This document shows, one piece after another, positions 7,380 to 15,947 of a stretch of 21,073 bases of DNA. The position numbers and the translations under genes were made by a program. This stretch comes from an uncultured Bacteroidales bacterium (GTDB lineage Bacteria; Bacteroidota; Bacteroidia; Bacteroidales; UBA932): positions 1 through 21,073 of the forward strand of contig CALADR010000037.1 in the NCBI GenBank assembly GCA_937890845.1. The letters are read 5' to 3'. Within the stretch, counting starts at the first letter, position 1. Each line of letters begins with the position of its first letter. The notes under the pieces were generated by a model, which saw only the letters and a program-made list of their open reading frames with translations, had not been told where the DNA came from and ran no database searches.

Positions 7380-8631
7380 GATCTACATCACCGAAATGCC
7401 CGGTCACATTGTCATTTTTTTCAATGTACCTGCGACTGAGTTTGCCACGCCAAACGATGTCATCTCTGGTATTGAAAGGAAGGTTAACCTCAAAGCCATA
7501 GCTTTTTGATGCGACCTTGACTACAGCCGAACACTTCCATGATGTACGGGTGCCGCCGTCATCTTCTGTAATCATAAAGGCACACTGTTCAAGCTGCTCG
7601 GTCCAGTCTGACACCAGAACAGCATTGAACGGTATGGCGGTGCCCGCCATATTCCTTTTTACAACTATCATAAAATCAGTAACAGCAGGAGTATAGAGTT
7701 TCAATTCAGCCTCTGTACTGGCAACAAAGTCTTCGACCGAACCTATTTTCACAAAGAGCTCCGATGCTCCGGAAAACCAGGAATCGAAGTTCCTCTTCAA
7801 TACAATATCCTTCAGAACAAGTGTCCTGACACTTGAACTCCTCTTTACCTTTCCGGGAAACTGATATCCATGCTTTACATGAGGACTGTCTGACCTTGGA
7901 CGAACAATAACAGACCCGCCGCTCCCCCAGTCTGGATCCTGCCTGCGCAAGATTTCCAGTGACGTATATTCTGCATCGTCATTCCTGTTTACAACCCATA
8001 CCGGATTATTTCTCGCCATATTCTCATCTACAAGCACTTCTTCTACTGTCCGCATACCATTACCGTCCACAGCAAGCCGGTAGCCTATATTTGTTTCCGA
8101 GCCGTCAGACGGATCGAATGTTATAATAGGATACGTTTTCCCGTCCCAACTCTCTACAAACGGCCAATATATCTGGATGTCAGAAGATTGCAATGCTGCC
8201 AGATATGACTCTGCAGATACCGGAGTCCCGGGAACTCCTGTTCCGGACTTTAATTGAAAATCATTACCCGATAGAAGATGCTCCCCTATCAACTCTCTCA
8301 ACGGTCTTTCATACCTTGTCTTTCCAGACTTGTTCTTGGAAGCAGAGAATGCATCGCCCACTCCGGCTCCAGGACTGGAGAAGAGGTCTTGCATAGTATA
8401 TTCATCATCATAACCATTGTCAGATGATGATGAAACAGCATCAAAAACCTCTTCCAGATGTTCTTTTTCAAGCGGAAGCACCGATAGGATCTTAGCAACA
8501 TCCTCTACTGCCACAAACGGCTCGTCTCCGTCTGAATGACTGTTGATGTCATTATCCAATTCCTCACAGGAAATAACTGCAACAAGTGAAAATGCTGCAG
8601 TAAGCTGAAGTACTAAATGTGTTGTTCTCAT
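7354..8631 (-). CDS. Lipoprotein of unknown function
   Basis: A 425-residue protein with a lipoprotein signal: a hydrophobic segment ending LVAVISC, with the lipidated cysteine at C22. The mature end, CEELDNDIN, is acidic straight after the cysteine, as in the export signals that send Bacteroidota lipoproteins to the cell surface. A low-complexity acidic/Ser linker follows (about 66-95). The remaining 330 residues have alternating beta-type strands and several Trp/Tyr residues (IQIYWPFVESWDGKTYPIITF, NPVWVVNRND, DPDWGSGG) that I cannot place in a named family. No protease or glycosidase motif was recognised. It lies 95 bp below prmC, so it could be the last gene of the PBP operon or have its own promoter. 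Its 3' end overlaps the U32 gene by 26 bp. Confidence 0.75.
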   Translation of the reverse strand: MRTTHLVLQLTAAFSLVAVISCEELDNDINSHSDGDEPFVAVEDVAKILSVLPLEKEHLEEVFDAVSSSSDNGYDDEYTMQDLFSSPGAGVGDAFSASKNKSGKTRYERPLRELIGEHLLSGNDFQLKSGTGVPGTPVSAESYLAALQSSDIQIYWPFVESWDGKTYPIITFDPSDGSETNIGYRLAVDGNGMRTVEEVLVDENMARNNPVWVVNRNDDAEYTSLEILRRQDPDWGSGGSVIVRPRSDSPHVKHGYQFPGKVKRSSSVRTLVLKDIVLKRNFDSWFSGASELFVKIGSVEDFVASTEAELKLYTPAVTDFMIVVKRNMAGTAIPFNAVLVSDWTEQLEQCAFMITEDDGGTRTSWKCSAVVKVASKSYGFEVNLPFNTRDDIVWRGKLSRRYIEKNDNVTGHFGDVDLTFEILDY

Positions 8632-8726
8632 TGTTAAAAGTTTTTACAAAGAGAACAACTTATATCCGTTTTTCTGAAAAATAAACGTTTAAGTTAGAAA
8701 AACAGCCACACACACGACTGGAAAGC

Positions 8727-9644
8727 CTATTTGGAGAACCTGATAAAGCGATCTTTGCTGCTTAGATCTTTTACAGTCTCGACTTCTCCGAAACCTTTGT
8801 TCCTAAAAACCTCAGCTGTAGGCACTCCCAGAGCCTCATTTATCTCCACGAATCCTGTTCCTTCTTCTGAAAGCAGTTTTTCTGACCAGGCAGATATGGC
8901 TTCGTAAAATATCAGAGGCTGCTCGTCAGAAACGAATAAAGCCATAGCAGGCTCGTAGTCACAGACATTCTTTCTCATGAGTTTTTTCTCCATTTCCCTT
9001 ATATATGGAGGGTTGCTCACTATTATGTCGAATTTTACATCTTCCGGGAAAACTGACTTTGTATTTTCAGCGTCAGGTCCGCCTAAGACATCAGCCAGAA
9101 TAAAGGACGGCCTTTTGGCTTCAGTTTTTTTTATTTCAGCCTTAAAATCCTGTTTTTCAGCCACATCAAGAGCTTCGGGAGATATGTCCACAGCTATCAC
9201 TTCTGCTCCCGGTACAGACAATGCCAATGTCCATGCTATGCATCCTGAACCTGTACACAAATCCAGAATCCTTACATTTTTTCCTCCAAAGGCACTCCTC
9301 ATCCTGGCAAGACGGGAAGCTTCGGTTATGACACTTCGGCAAAGCTGTTCCGTTTCCGGACGTGGAATAAGAACAGCCGGACTCACATTGAATGTCCTTC
9401 CATAAAATTCAGTATGTCCCAGAACATATTGTACAGGCTCGCCTTCCTGCAGCCTTTCAAGAGCCGAATCCAACAAAGGCTTTTTCCCTTTGTCTATTTC
9501 ATAGCCGGGATCAACAATATGCGTATAGTTTTTAGTGCCGAGAATCTCTTCACAAATCATCAGTACGATTGTCCTGGATTCCTCTGCACTATAAAGCGGC
9601 TCCAAATCTTTTGCAGATTCGGAAATAAAGTCTTTAAGCAACAT
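8727..9644 (-). CDS. prmC: Peptide chain release factor N5-glutamine methyltransferase
   Basis: A 305-residue protein that methylates the glutamine of the GGQ motif of release factors RF1 and RF2 using S-adenosylmethionine. The N-terminal helical domain (about 1-85) includes EPVQYVLGHTEFYGRTF, and the family motif IPRPETEQL is at about 93-101. The SAM-binding motif I is VRILDLCTGSGCIAWTLAL (about 124-142), AEVIAVDISPEAL follows, and the catalytic NPPY is at 211-214. All expected motifs are intact and the length is normal or slightly long. The start is 4 bp after the ddl stop, so it is translated from the same mRNA. Confidence 0.94.
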   Translation of the reverse strand: MLLKDFISESAKDLEPLYSAEESRTIVLMICEEILGTKNYTHIVDPGYEIDKGKKPLLDSALERLQEGEPVQYVLGHTEFYGRTFNVSPAVLIPRPETEQLCRSVITEASRLARMRSAFGGKNVRILDLCTGSGCIAWTLALSVPGAEVIAVDISPEALDVAEKQDFKAEIKKTEAKRPSFILADVLGGPDAENTKSVFPEDVKFDIIVSNPPYIREMEKKLMRKNVCDYEPAMALFVSDEQPLIFYEAISAWSEKLLSEEGTGFVEINEALGVPTAEVFRNKGFGEVETVKDLSSKDRFIRFSK

Positions 9645-9648
9645 TATA

Positions 9649-10677
9649 TTACTTACGATTGGAATTAATTATTATCTCAGACAGAAATGCTGTCATGTCC
9701 ATTCCTGCAGTCCTTACCATTTTAGGCACCAGTGATGCACTTGTCATTCCCGGAATCGTATTCACTTCCAGAAAATAAAGGCCGTCATCAGAAAGGATGT
9801 AATCGACACGCACGACACCGGAACAGCCGAGACGCTCATATATTTTTTTTGAAACACTCTGAATCTCCGCTGTCAGGCTGTCTGATATCTCCGCAGGACA
9901 AACCTCTTTGCTGAAACCATTGTATTTCGCATCGTAATCAAAGAATTCATGATCCGTGATTATCTCGATAACAGGAAGGGCAACGTTTTCCTTCCCGTTA
10001 AAATAAACGGCACATGTCAGTTCTCTTCCAGGAATATATTTCTCGGCAAGTACTGTCTTGCCCTCTGCAAACGCCTCCTCAACAGCAGAAGCTACCGCAC
10101 TGCGTTCCTTAACCTTCACGACTCCGAAACTTGAGCCCCCGTCTGTAGGCTTGATGAACACAGGAAATCCGAGTTTTGAAGAAACCTCCTCCTCAAAGGC
10201 AGCCAAATCATCTCCCCTGCGCATGAATATGTCATCTGCACACTTCACATAATCAACATTCCTGAGATACCCTTTACATGAGAACTTGTCAAATGTCATA
10301 GCAGAAACAAATGAACTGCAGCTGCTGAACGGAACACCCAGCATTTCCAGATATCCCTGCATAAGTCCGTTTTCGCCAGGAGTTCCGTGCTGGACCAGGT
10401 ATGCAAAGTCAAACTTTATCTTCTTGCCGTCAACAGAAACAGAAAAATCTGTTTTATCTATTTCAGGACGTTCGTTTTCCGATAATATGACCCTCATGGA
10501 GTTCTTATTGCGGTAAGCCGCCAGTGTCCATTTACCGAACCTCGCGAAAATTTCAAATACGTTATAAACCGCTCCGTCGATTCTGGAAGCGACAAATTCA
10601 CCGCTACGGCAGGATACCTCCCATTCAGAAGAATCGCTACCATAAATGACTGCTATGTTTAAGTAATTGTTTTCCAT
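9649..10677 (-). CDS. ddl: D-alanine--D-alanine ligase
   Basis: A 342-residue ATP-grasp enzyme that joins two D-alanines for the peptidoglycan stem peptide. Visible motifs are SEWEVSCRSG near the N-terminus (in place of the more usual EHEVS), QHGTPGENG at about 96-104 (HGxxGEDG family motif), FPVFIKPTDGGSSFGVVKV at about 171-189 for ATP binding, ELTCAVYFNGK, the FFDYDAKYNGFSKEVCPAEI loop with the conserved AKY, and the metal-site motif FLEVNTIPGMT near the C-terminus. It is cytoplasmic. It lies between the PBP1A gene and prmC with 4-bp gaps on both sides, so cell-wall precursor synthesis and polymerisation are encoded on one transcript. Confidence 0.94.
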   Translation of the reverse strand: MENNYLNIAVIYGSDSSEWEVSCRSGEFVASRIDGAVYNVFEIFARFGKWTLAAYRNKNSMRVILSENERPEIDKTDFSVSVDGKKIKFDFAYLVQHGTPGENGLMQGYLEMLGVPFSSCSSFVSAMTFDKFSCKGYLRNVDYVKCADDIFMRRGDDLAAFEEEVSSKLGFPVFIKPTDGGSSFGVVKVKERSAVASAVEEAFAEGKTVLAEKYIPGRELTCAVYFNGKENVALPVIEIITDHEFFDYDAKYNGFSKEVCPAEISDSLTAEIQSVSKKIYERLGCSGVVRVDYILSDDGLYFLEVNTIPGMTSASLVPKMVRTAGMDMTAFLSEIIINSNRK

Positions 10678-10681
10678 TATT

Positions 10682-13036
10682 TTAAAAATCGAAATAATAT
10701 TCTTCGGCTTCCTTCACTCCTGATGATGCATCATTGTCGCTGCCATCACAGTTCAAATTAAGGTGCATACCTGGAGGTGCAATGAACCTGTCTGTTTCAG
10801 ATATATTCAAGGTCTTGTCTGCCAATACCTTCTTCATCCATATTCCCCAAATAGGAAGGGCCATATTCGATCCTCCTCCAAGCGAAAGGGATTCGAAGTG
10901 CACCTGACGGTCTTCCGCCCCGACCCAGGCTCCTGCTGTGATTGAAGGAGTATATCCGATGAACCATCCGTCCGACTGGTCGTTCGTAGTTCCTGTCTTT
11001 CCGGCAATTTCGCCTTTCAACCCATATTTGAATCTCAGCCTTATCGCTGTACCGCTGTTCACGACTCCCTGCATAAGATTTGCCATGAGGTAAGCCGTAT
11101 GCTCGCTGATAGCCTCTCTTTTGCGTGTCGTAAAATCTGCAAGCACATTACCCATATTATCCTCGATTCTGGTTACAAATATCGGTGAGATGTAAACTCC
11201 TTGTGAAGGGAATGTGTTATATGCTGCGACCATCTCGTATAATGAAAGGTCAGCAGGCCCCACACATAGTGAAGGCACTTCCTCTATGTAGCTGCCTATA
11301 CCCATTTTACGCATCATTTCAGCCATTGCATGAGGTCCGAACTGCTTCATAAGGTATGCTGAAATATTGTTACTGCTCTTCGTCAGACCCCACTTAAGAG
11401 TCACTGTCTGACCAATCCATTCATCCTTGTCAGTACTCTTTGGCGTCCAGGTTTTATCTCCCACTATAAATGTCTGCGGGACATTCACGACTTTGTCGCA
11501 TGGAGACATACCCTCCTGCATAGCAAGTGTATAGAGGAAAGGTTTTATCGTAGAACCCACCTGTCTCTTGCCCTGCCTGATGTTGTCATATTTGAAATAA
11601 CGGTAGTCAGGACCGCCGACATAAGCCTTTATATGTCCTGTCTGAGGCTCAATGGCCATAAAGCCTGCTCGGAGATGAGACTTGTAATATACTATTGAAT
11701 CATCCGGAGTCATCAGTGTATCTATATACCCTTTTCCATCCCAGGAGAAAAGTCGCATATTCACTTTTTCCCTGAAACTTTTCTTTATCTCAGTCTCTGA
11801 AGCACCTCTTGCCTTCATTACACGATAGCGGTCACTCCAGCGGCGAGCCTGCGCCATGACCCTGTCCCTAGTAGCCTTATCCACATCATTTGAGAAAGGC
11901 TTGTTTGTCTTGCGCCTAAGATCACGCCAGAAACTTTTCTGAAGATCTTTTCCAAGATGCTCTGCTACAGCCTCTTCCGCATACTTCTGCATCTTATAGT
12001 TTATAGTAGTATATATGCGAAGACCGTCTTTGTCAAGATTGTAGGATGTGCCGTCAGGCTTCGTATTCTTGGTAAGCCAGCCGTAAAACGGATCATCCGC
12101 CCACTGGAGAGAATCTGTCACATAATCCTCATACTGGGAATATCTGGAACGCTTAGGTTCCTTCGCATTCATTGTCCTGCGAAGCATGTCCCTGAAATAA
12201 GGAGCAAGCCCTGCATTATGATCCTGGACCTGATATGACAGTGTTATAGGTATATTCTGTATGGAATCCCTCTCGCTTTCTGAAATGAAGCCGGCCTTTT
12301 CCATCTGCCCGATTACAAAATTCCTGCGGACAAGGGCTTTTTCCGGATTAAGTGCCGGATTATATCGAGTAGGCTTGTTGACCATTCCTACCAGCATGGC
12401 GCTTTCCTCGACAGTGAGGTCTGAAGGGTTCTTTGCGAAGAAAGTCTGAGCCGCAGCCTTCACGCCATAGGCATTGCTTCCGAAGAAAATGGCATTCATA
12501 TACATATCCATAATCTCATTCTTCGTATAATTGCGCTCAAGCTTTACTGCAGTAATCCACTCCTTGAGCTTTATCCATACCATCTTTATATGGTATATGC
12601 CCGGGATACGCCTTCCGACTTCCGCCCTTGGGTACAAGGTCTTGGCCAGCTGCTGGGTAATGGTACTTCCTCCTCCCTGGCTGGAATCACTCATAAGCAA
12701 TGTCTTTACAAGCACCCTGCCCAGACTCACGAAATCAATGCCTGAATGCTTGTAAAACCTCACGTCCTCGGTAGCAACGGCTGCCTCAACCAAGAACGGA
12801 GAAAGCTCTTCATAACTTACAAAAGAGCGGTTTTCGATATGAAATGTGGTCAGAATCTCGCCATCTTCTGCTATAACCTGCGTGGCAAGCTTGCTTTCGG
12901 GATTCTCAAGTTCCTCGAAAGAAGGTATGTCCGCAAAGGCCCAAACAAGCAGCAACATAAGGATTATCAATGCGATAGGCAAAGCCAATATAATCCAGAA
13001 CCACTTTATGATTGTCTTCTTTGTCTTGTCTGTCAT
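10682..13036 (-). CDS. Bifunctional penicillin-binding protein 1A
   Basis: A 784-residue class A PBP that polymerises lipid II and cross-links peptidoglycan. A short cytoplasmic tail (MTDKTKKTIIK) precedes one membrane helix (about 12-36). The GT51 glycosyltransferase domain has EDVRFYKHSG (catalytic Glu about 90), GGSTITQQLAKTLYP, YTKNEIMDMYMNAIFFGSNAYGV and FAKNPSDLTVEESAMLVG. The transpeptidase domain has GSTIKPF (nucleophile Ser about 495, Lys about 498), KSSNN (about 553-557) and AGKTGTT (about 679-685). An insert of about 100 basic residues lies between the domains (about 360-450). I chose the ATG at 13036: the GTG at 13060 lies inside the -7 promoter box and could not be in the mRNA. 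It is the first gene of the PBP-ddl-prmC operon. Confidence 0.93.
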   Translation of the reverse strand: MTDKTKKTIIKWFWIILALPIALIILMLLLVWAFADIPSFEELENPESKLATQVIAEDGEILTTFHIENRSFVSYEELSPFLVEAAVATEDVRFYKHSGIDFVSLGRVLVKTLLMSDSSQGGGSTITQQLAKTLYPRAEVGRRIPGIYHIKMVWIKLKEWITAVKLERNYTKNEIMDMYMNAIFFGSNAYGVKAAAQTFFAKNPSDLTVEESAMLVGMVNKPTRYNPALNPEKALVRRNFVIGQMEKAGFISESERDSIQNIPITLSYQVQDHNAGLAPYFRDMLRRTMNAKEPKRSRYSQYEDYVTDSLQWADDPFYGWLTKNTKPDGTSYNLDKDGLRIYTTINYKMQKYAEEAVAEHLGKDLQKSFWRDLRRKTNKPFSNDVDKATRDRVMAQARRWSDRYRVMKARGASETEIKKSFREKVNMRLFSWDGKGYIDTLMTPDDSIVYYKSHLRAGFMAIEPQTGHIKAYVGGPDYRYFKYDNIRQGKRQVGSTIKPFLYTLAMQEGMSPCDKVVNVPQTFIVGDKTWTPKSTDKDEWIGQTVTLKWGLTKSSNNISAYLMKQFGPHAMAEMMRKMGIGSYIEEVPSLCVGPADLSLYEMVAAYNTFPSQGVYISPIFVTRIEDNMGNVLADFTTRKREAISEHTAYLMANLMQGVVNSGTAIRLRFKYGLKGEIAGKTGTTNDQSDGWFIGYTPSITAGAWVGAEDRQVHFESLSLGGGSNMALPIWGIWMKKVLADKTLNISETDRFIAPPGMHLNLNCDGSDNDASSGVKEAEEYYFDF

Positions 13037-13059
13037 ATCTTTTCCATTATACAAAAACA

Positions 13060-13092
13060 CAAAAATAGCAACAAAATTCCAAGATAGAACAA
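13060..13092 (-). promoter_or_regulatory. Promoter of the PBP1A-ddl-prmC operon
   Basis: On the minus strand a TTG at 13092-13090 is followed after 22 bp by TATTTTTG at 13067-13060, an exact Bacteroidota -7 box. Transcription would start near 13053, giving a leader of about 17 nt to the ATG at 13036. Its upstream end nearly touches the opposing promoter at 13096. Confidence 0.6.
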
Positions 13093-13095
13093 TTA

Positions 13096-13127
13096 TTTGC
13101 CTAAGATACCCCTTATCACTATATTTG
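13096..13127 (+). promoter_or_regulatory. Promoter of the VTC/DUF4956 operon
   Basis: TTTG at 13096-13099, exactly 20 bp, then TATATTTG at 13120-13127. Both boxes and the spacing match the Bacteroidota primary-sigma consensus. Transcription would begin near 13134, with a leader of about 43 nt before the ATG at 13177. Confidence 0.75.
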
Positions 13128-13176
13128 CGGCCTTATTTAACGGGAAGACATTCCCAGACCCTAACACACATGACTT

Positions 13177-13611
13177 ATGGCACACAAACGCTTAATGATA
13201 ACCATATTCTCTTTGCTGGCATGCGCAATTGCACTTGGAGCTCAGGAAATATCACCGGAAACATTGGCCAAAAGGGCTAAAAGAAAAAACCTTACCGTAA
13301 AGGAATGGAACACTACGGCCAAAGGCGGAAGCAAATGGCTGGACCACATAAATGTTTACGATGACCAGGGACGCAAGGTAGAAGAAATCGAATTCACCAA
13401 CTACGGACAGAAAGAACGCATAACAATTGAATATGACGAGGCGACCGGAAAAGTAAGCAAGGAGGTCGTTTATGACGACAGGAACAAGCCTTACAGAATC
13501 CGCAAATACGAATACAACAGTGACGGAACAAAAGCCAGACAATATAATTATCTGCCAAACGGAAAGTTGTATTCCGTAAAAGTTTTCGAATATATATTCT
13601 CCGACAAATAA
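13177..13611 (+). CDS. Secreted YD/MORN-like repeat protein
   Basis: A 144-residue protein with a signal peptide (MAHKRLMITIFSLLACAI, cut near ALGAQE). The mature part has tandem beta-hairpin units of the YD/MORN sort: NVYDDQGRKVEEIEF, IEYDEATGKVSKEVVYDDRNK, KYEYNSDGTKARQYNYLPNGKLYSVKVFEY. Such strands form small beta-sheets in secreted or periplasmic proteins; no enzyme motif is visible. It is first in the operon and its stop codon overlaps the VTC gene's start as TAATG, so the two are translationally coupled. That argues it belongs functionally with the VTC, DUF4956 and DUF2490 proteins, perhaps as a periplasmic accessory. The role itself is inference. Confidence 0.8.
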   Translation: MAHKRLMITIFSLLACAIALGAQEISPETLAKRAKRKNLTVKEWNTTAKGGSKWLDHINVYDDQGRKVEEIEFTNYGQKERITIEYDEATGKVSKEVVYDDRNKPYRIRKYEYNSDGTKARQYNYLPNGKLYSVKVFEYIFSDK

Positions 13612-14420
13612 TGACAGATACAGACTTGGAACATTCAATGATATGGGAATCATTTACAGGTTTCCTGACATTGGAACAGATGGGAAAAGTAAAGCTGATG
13701 AACCGGGTCGATACAAAATTTGTCATGCCGTCGTCCCGGGTCGCCGAACTTCTCGAACTTGCGGCTCCAGGCTATTATGTACAAATCACAGACAGCCTGA
13801 AGATAGCAGGATATGACACCGTTTACTTCGATACTGACAGGAGCGACTACTATATTATGCATCACAACCGCAGGTTGGCAAGACAGAAAATCAGAAGCAG
13901 GATATACCTCAATTCCGGTATCACGTTCCTGGAAATCAAGAACAAGAGCAACAGGGGACGTACTAAGAAAAAAAGAATACTGGTTGAAGGAGGCCATCCG
14001 GAATCACTGACAGAAGATTACGCAATAAAGGAATTCCTGGAAGGCAGGCTCGACTTCCCGGCACACAGCCTGAGCCCGCATCTGCGGACACGCTTTGACA
14101 GAATTACACTTGTCAGCAAAGCTATGACGGAAAGAGTCACGATAGACATCAATCTTAGCTTTGAAAATCTTAAAAACGGCAATGTGTATGCAATACCATG
14201 GATATCAATTATAGAGATAAAGCAGGATGGCCCCTGCCACTCTGACATGAAGGACATTCTCAGATGCATGCACATACACCGCATGGGGTTCAGCAAATAT
14301 TGTATTGGCACAGCAACTACAGATCCGAAAATTAAAAAAAACAATTTCAAAGAAAAATTAACAATAGTAAAACACATAGAAAAAAATGCTCAAAATACTT
14401 CAGTCTCTACCGGAATTTGA
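13611..14420 (+). CDS. VTC-domain polyphosphate polymerase-like protein
   Basis: A 269-residue soluble protein of the VTC family within the CYTH/triphosphate-tunnel fold. Yeast Vtc4 of this family makes polyphosphate from ATP. Tunnel residues can be matched: LMNRVDTKFVMP (R32, K36), RRLARQKIRSRIY (R91, K93, R95, R97), FLEIKNKSNRGRTKKKR (E108, K110, K112), LRTRFDR (R159, R161), ERVTIDINLSF (R175, D179), ISIIEIKQDG (E202, K204) and FSKYCIG (K229). The basic and acidic pattern looks complete, so it is probably active. It lacks the SPX domain and membrane helices of the yeast proteins. A Lys-rich tail (about 240-260) follows the fold. It overlaps the preceding gene by 1 bp and the DUF4956 gene by 35 bp. 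The exact substrate, polyphosphate or another polyanion, is not proven. Confidence 0.88.
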   Translation: MTDTDLEHSMIWESFTGFLTLEQMGKVKLMNRVDTKFVMPSSRVAELLELAAPGYYVQITDSLKIAGYDTVYFDTDRSDYYIMHHNRRLARQKIRSRIYLNSGITFLEIKNKSNRGRTKKKRILVEGGHPESLTEDYAIKEFLEGRLDFPAHSLSPHLRTRFDRITLVSKAMTERVTIDINLSFENLKNGNVYAIPWISIIEIKQDGPCHSDMKDILRCMHIHRMGFSKYCIGTATTDPKIKKNNFKEKLTIVKHIEKNAQNTSVSTGI

Positions 14421-15111
14421 CCCTTCAATCGCAGCTGAATTCGGAGAAGGCATGTCTGCAAGCACATTCCTGGGAACCCCTCTTTTCGAGTCGGACTCGC
14501 TGCTGAACCTGCTCATACGTTTTACATTCAACCTGCTTATAGGGTGGATTATAGTACATTTTCTGTATTACCGTAAAAACGGAAGAAAGGACTACTATAC
14601 TACTTTCCTGCTGTTTTCCTCAACAATGTTCCTTCTTATTTTCCTTATGGAAAACGTAAAACTTCAGATAGGCTTCACATTGGGCCTGTTTGCCATCTTC
14701 GGAATGATACGGTACCGTACGGAGACTGTGCCTATCAGAGAAATGACCTATCTGTTCGTCATAATAGGCATGTCTGTGATAAACGGGCTTGCACTGAACA
14801 TTTCAATAGCAGAGTTAATTGCAGCCAATTTACTGATAATAGGAATGATATGTGGTGCGGAGATTATCGGAGGGAAAAGGAAAAGAGCTACCAAACTCAT
14901 TATATACGACAGGATTGACCTGATAGTTCCTGAAAAACGGAATGAAATGATGGAAGATATACGCAAGCGTACAGGCATAGATCCGGAGAATATTGAAATA
15001 GGAAACATGGATTTCCTTAAAGATTCGGTCTTTCTCAAGATATACTACAATCTCAGTGACGGAGAAAGCAATTCAATAGAACATATCAGCAAGATGCCAA
15101 GAGAAGAATAA
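14386..15111 (+). CDS. DUF4956 integral membrane protein
   Basis: A 241-residue protein with five predicted membrane helices at about residues 41-61, 72-89, 94-109, 119-137 and 141-161. Between helices 3 and 4 is the family signature GLFAIFGMIRYRTETVPIREMTYLF, rich in charge for a membrane loop. A cytoplasmic C-terminal domain (about 168-241, KLIIYDRIDLIVPEKRNEMMEDIR...) looks like an alpha/beta ferredoxin-type fold. DUF4956 genes commonly sit beside VTC-domain genes, so I infer it anchors the polymerase or forms the path for its product. The start overlaps the VTC gene by 35 bp. The upstream A-run suits Bacteroidota; an alternative ATG at 14452 has a GGAGAA before it and would remove the overlap. 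Confidence 0.87.
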   Translation: MLKILQSLPEFDPSIAAEFGEGMSASTFLGTPLFESDSLLNLLIRFTFNLLIGWIIVHFLYYRKNGRKDYYTTFLLFSSTMFLLIFLMENVKLQIGFTLGLFAIFGMIRYRTETVPIREMTYLFVIIGMSVINGLALNISIAELIAANLLIIGMICGAEIIGGKRKRATKLIIYDRIDLIVPEKRNEMMEDIRKRTGIDPENIEIGNMDFLKDSVFLKIYYNLSDGESNSIEHISKMPREE

Positions 15112-15113
15112 AT

Positions 15114-15923
15114 ATGAAAAAACACTATTTCATCACAATTATTTCAGTCCTGCTATATTTTTGCAACGCTGCAGCACAGACCAGAGAGACAGCATCAGAC
15201 ACCTGCGACTTCCGCACAAGATTTTCAGTTTCTGCAGAAAAGTGCCTGATAAAGGACAAACTTTATATAGGCCTTGAAGAGGAAGTACGTCTGGATGCAG
15301 CAAGCTCGCGGTTTGACAGACTGTATTCAACTCTTTCGCTTGAATACAAACCTCTGCAATGGCTGAAAATAGCACCGGAATACTCACTCATCAACCTTCT
15401 GGACCGCAAAAAGAACAGAAGTTCAGTATGGGAAATCAAACATAGGGCGGCACTCAATCTCACTGGAAAGGTAAAGACTGGACGCTGGCAGTTCTCCCTG
15501 AGAGAAAGGCCGCAGGTTCTGGTCAGGACTGACTCAATAAATGTCTGTGAAAAGACAAAGGCTTCTTTTGTACTGAGGTCAAAAGTTCAGGCCATGTACT
15601 CGTTTTTCCGTATTCCTCTGAAACTGTATGCCTTTGTCGAAATGACCAATACACTTAACACTCCGGATAGGTTTGAAGGACTTACAGGTAAAGGAAGCAG
15701 TGTAATTTCATACAAACTGAAAAACCATATTTCCAAAATGAGATACTCGCTCGGAGCGGAATACCGTTTTGATAAAAGGAACCGTATAGAACTGTCATAC
15801 CGTCTTGATGACGGCACCGACTATGACATACACATAACGAAAAACAAGGGATACCTCACCGACATAACAAAGCGGCCATACATAAACCACATCATTTGCG
15901 CTGCATACAAGTTCAGTTTCTGA
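15114..15923 (+). CDS. DUF2490 outer-membrane beta-barrel protein
   Basis: A 269-residue protein with a signal peptide (MKKHYFITIISVLLYF, cut near NAAAQ). The mature chain is a run of amphipathic beta strands (LYIGLEEEVRLD, YSTLSLEYKPLQWLKIAPEY, WEIKHRAALNLTGKVKTGRWQFSLRERPQV, SLGAEYRFDKRNRIELSYRLD) and ends in YKFSF, the C-terminal aromatic of proteins inserted by the BAM complex. This fits the DUF2490 family. It starts 2 bp after the DUF4956 stop, so it is the last gene of the operon. It could give the operon an outer-membrane exit or sensor; that role is inferred. A topA promoter follows. Confidence 0.87.
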   Translation: MKKHYFITIISVLLYFCNAAAQTRETASDTCDFRTRFSVSAEKCLIKDKLYIGLEEEVRLDAASSRFDRLYSTLSLEYKPLQWLKIAPEYSLINLLDRKKNRSSVWEIKHRAALNLTGKVKTGRWQFSLRERPQVLVRTDSINVCEKTKASFVLRSKVQAMYSFFRIPLKLYAFVEMTNTLNTPDRFEGLTGKGSSVISYKLKNHISKMRYSLGAEYRFDKRNRIELSYRLDDGTDYDIHITKNKGYLTDITKRPYINHIICAAYKFSF

Positions 15924-15947
15924 AAAGAGCAAAAAAGGCAACAAAAT

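Noticed and set aside
8658..8703. GTTTTTCT / AGAAAAAC repeat between prmC and the lipoprotein gene as a terminator
   Set aside because: The stem is AT-rich and short with a 30-nt loop and no T-run; not enough to call.
13037..13060. Longer PBP1A starting at GTG 13060
   Set aside because: The GTG lies within the -7 promoter box, so it would not be in the mRNA; the ATG at 13036 gives the normal short cytoplasmic tail.
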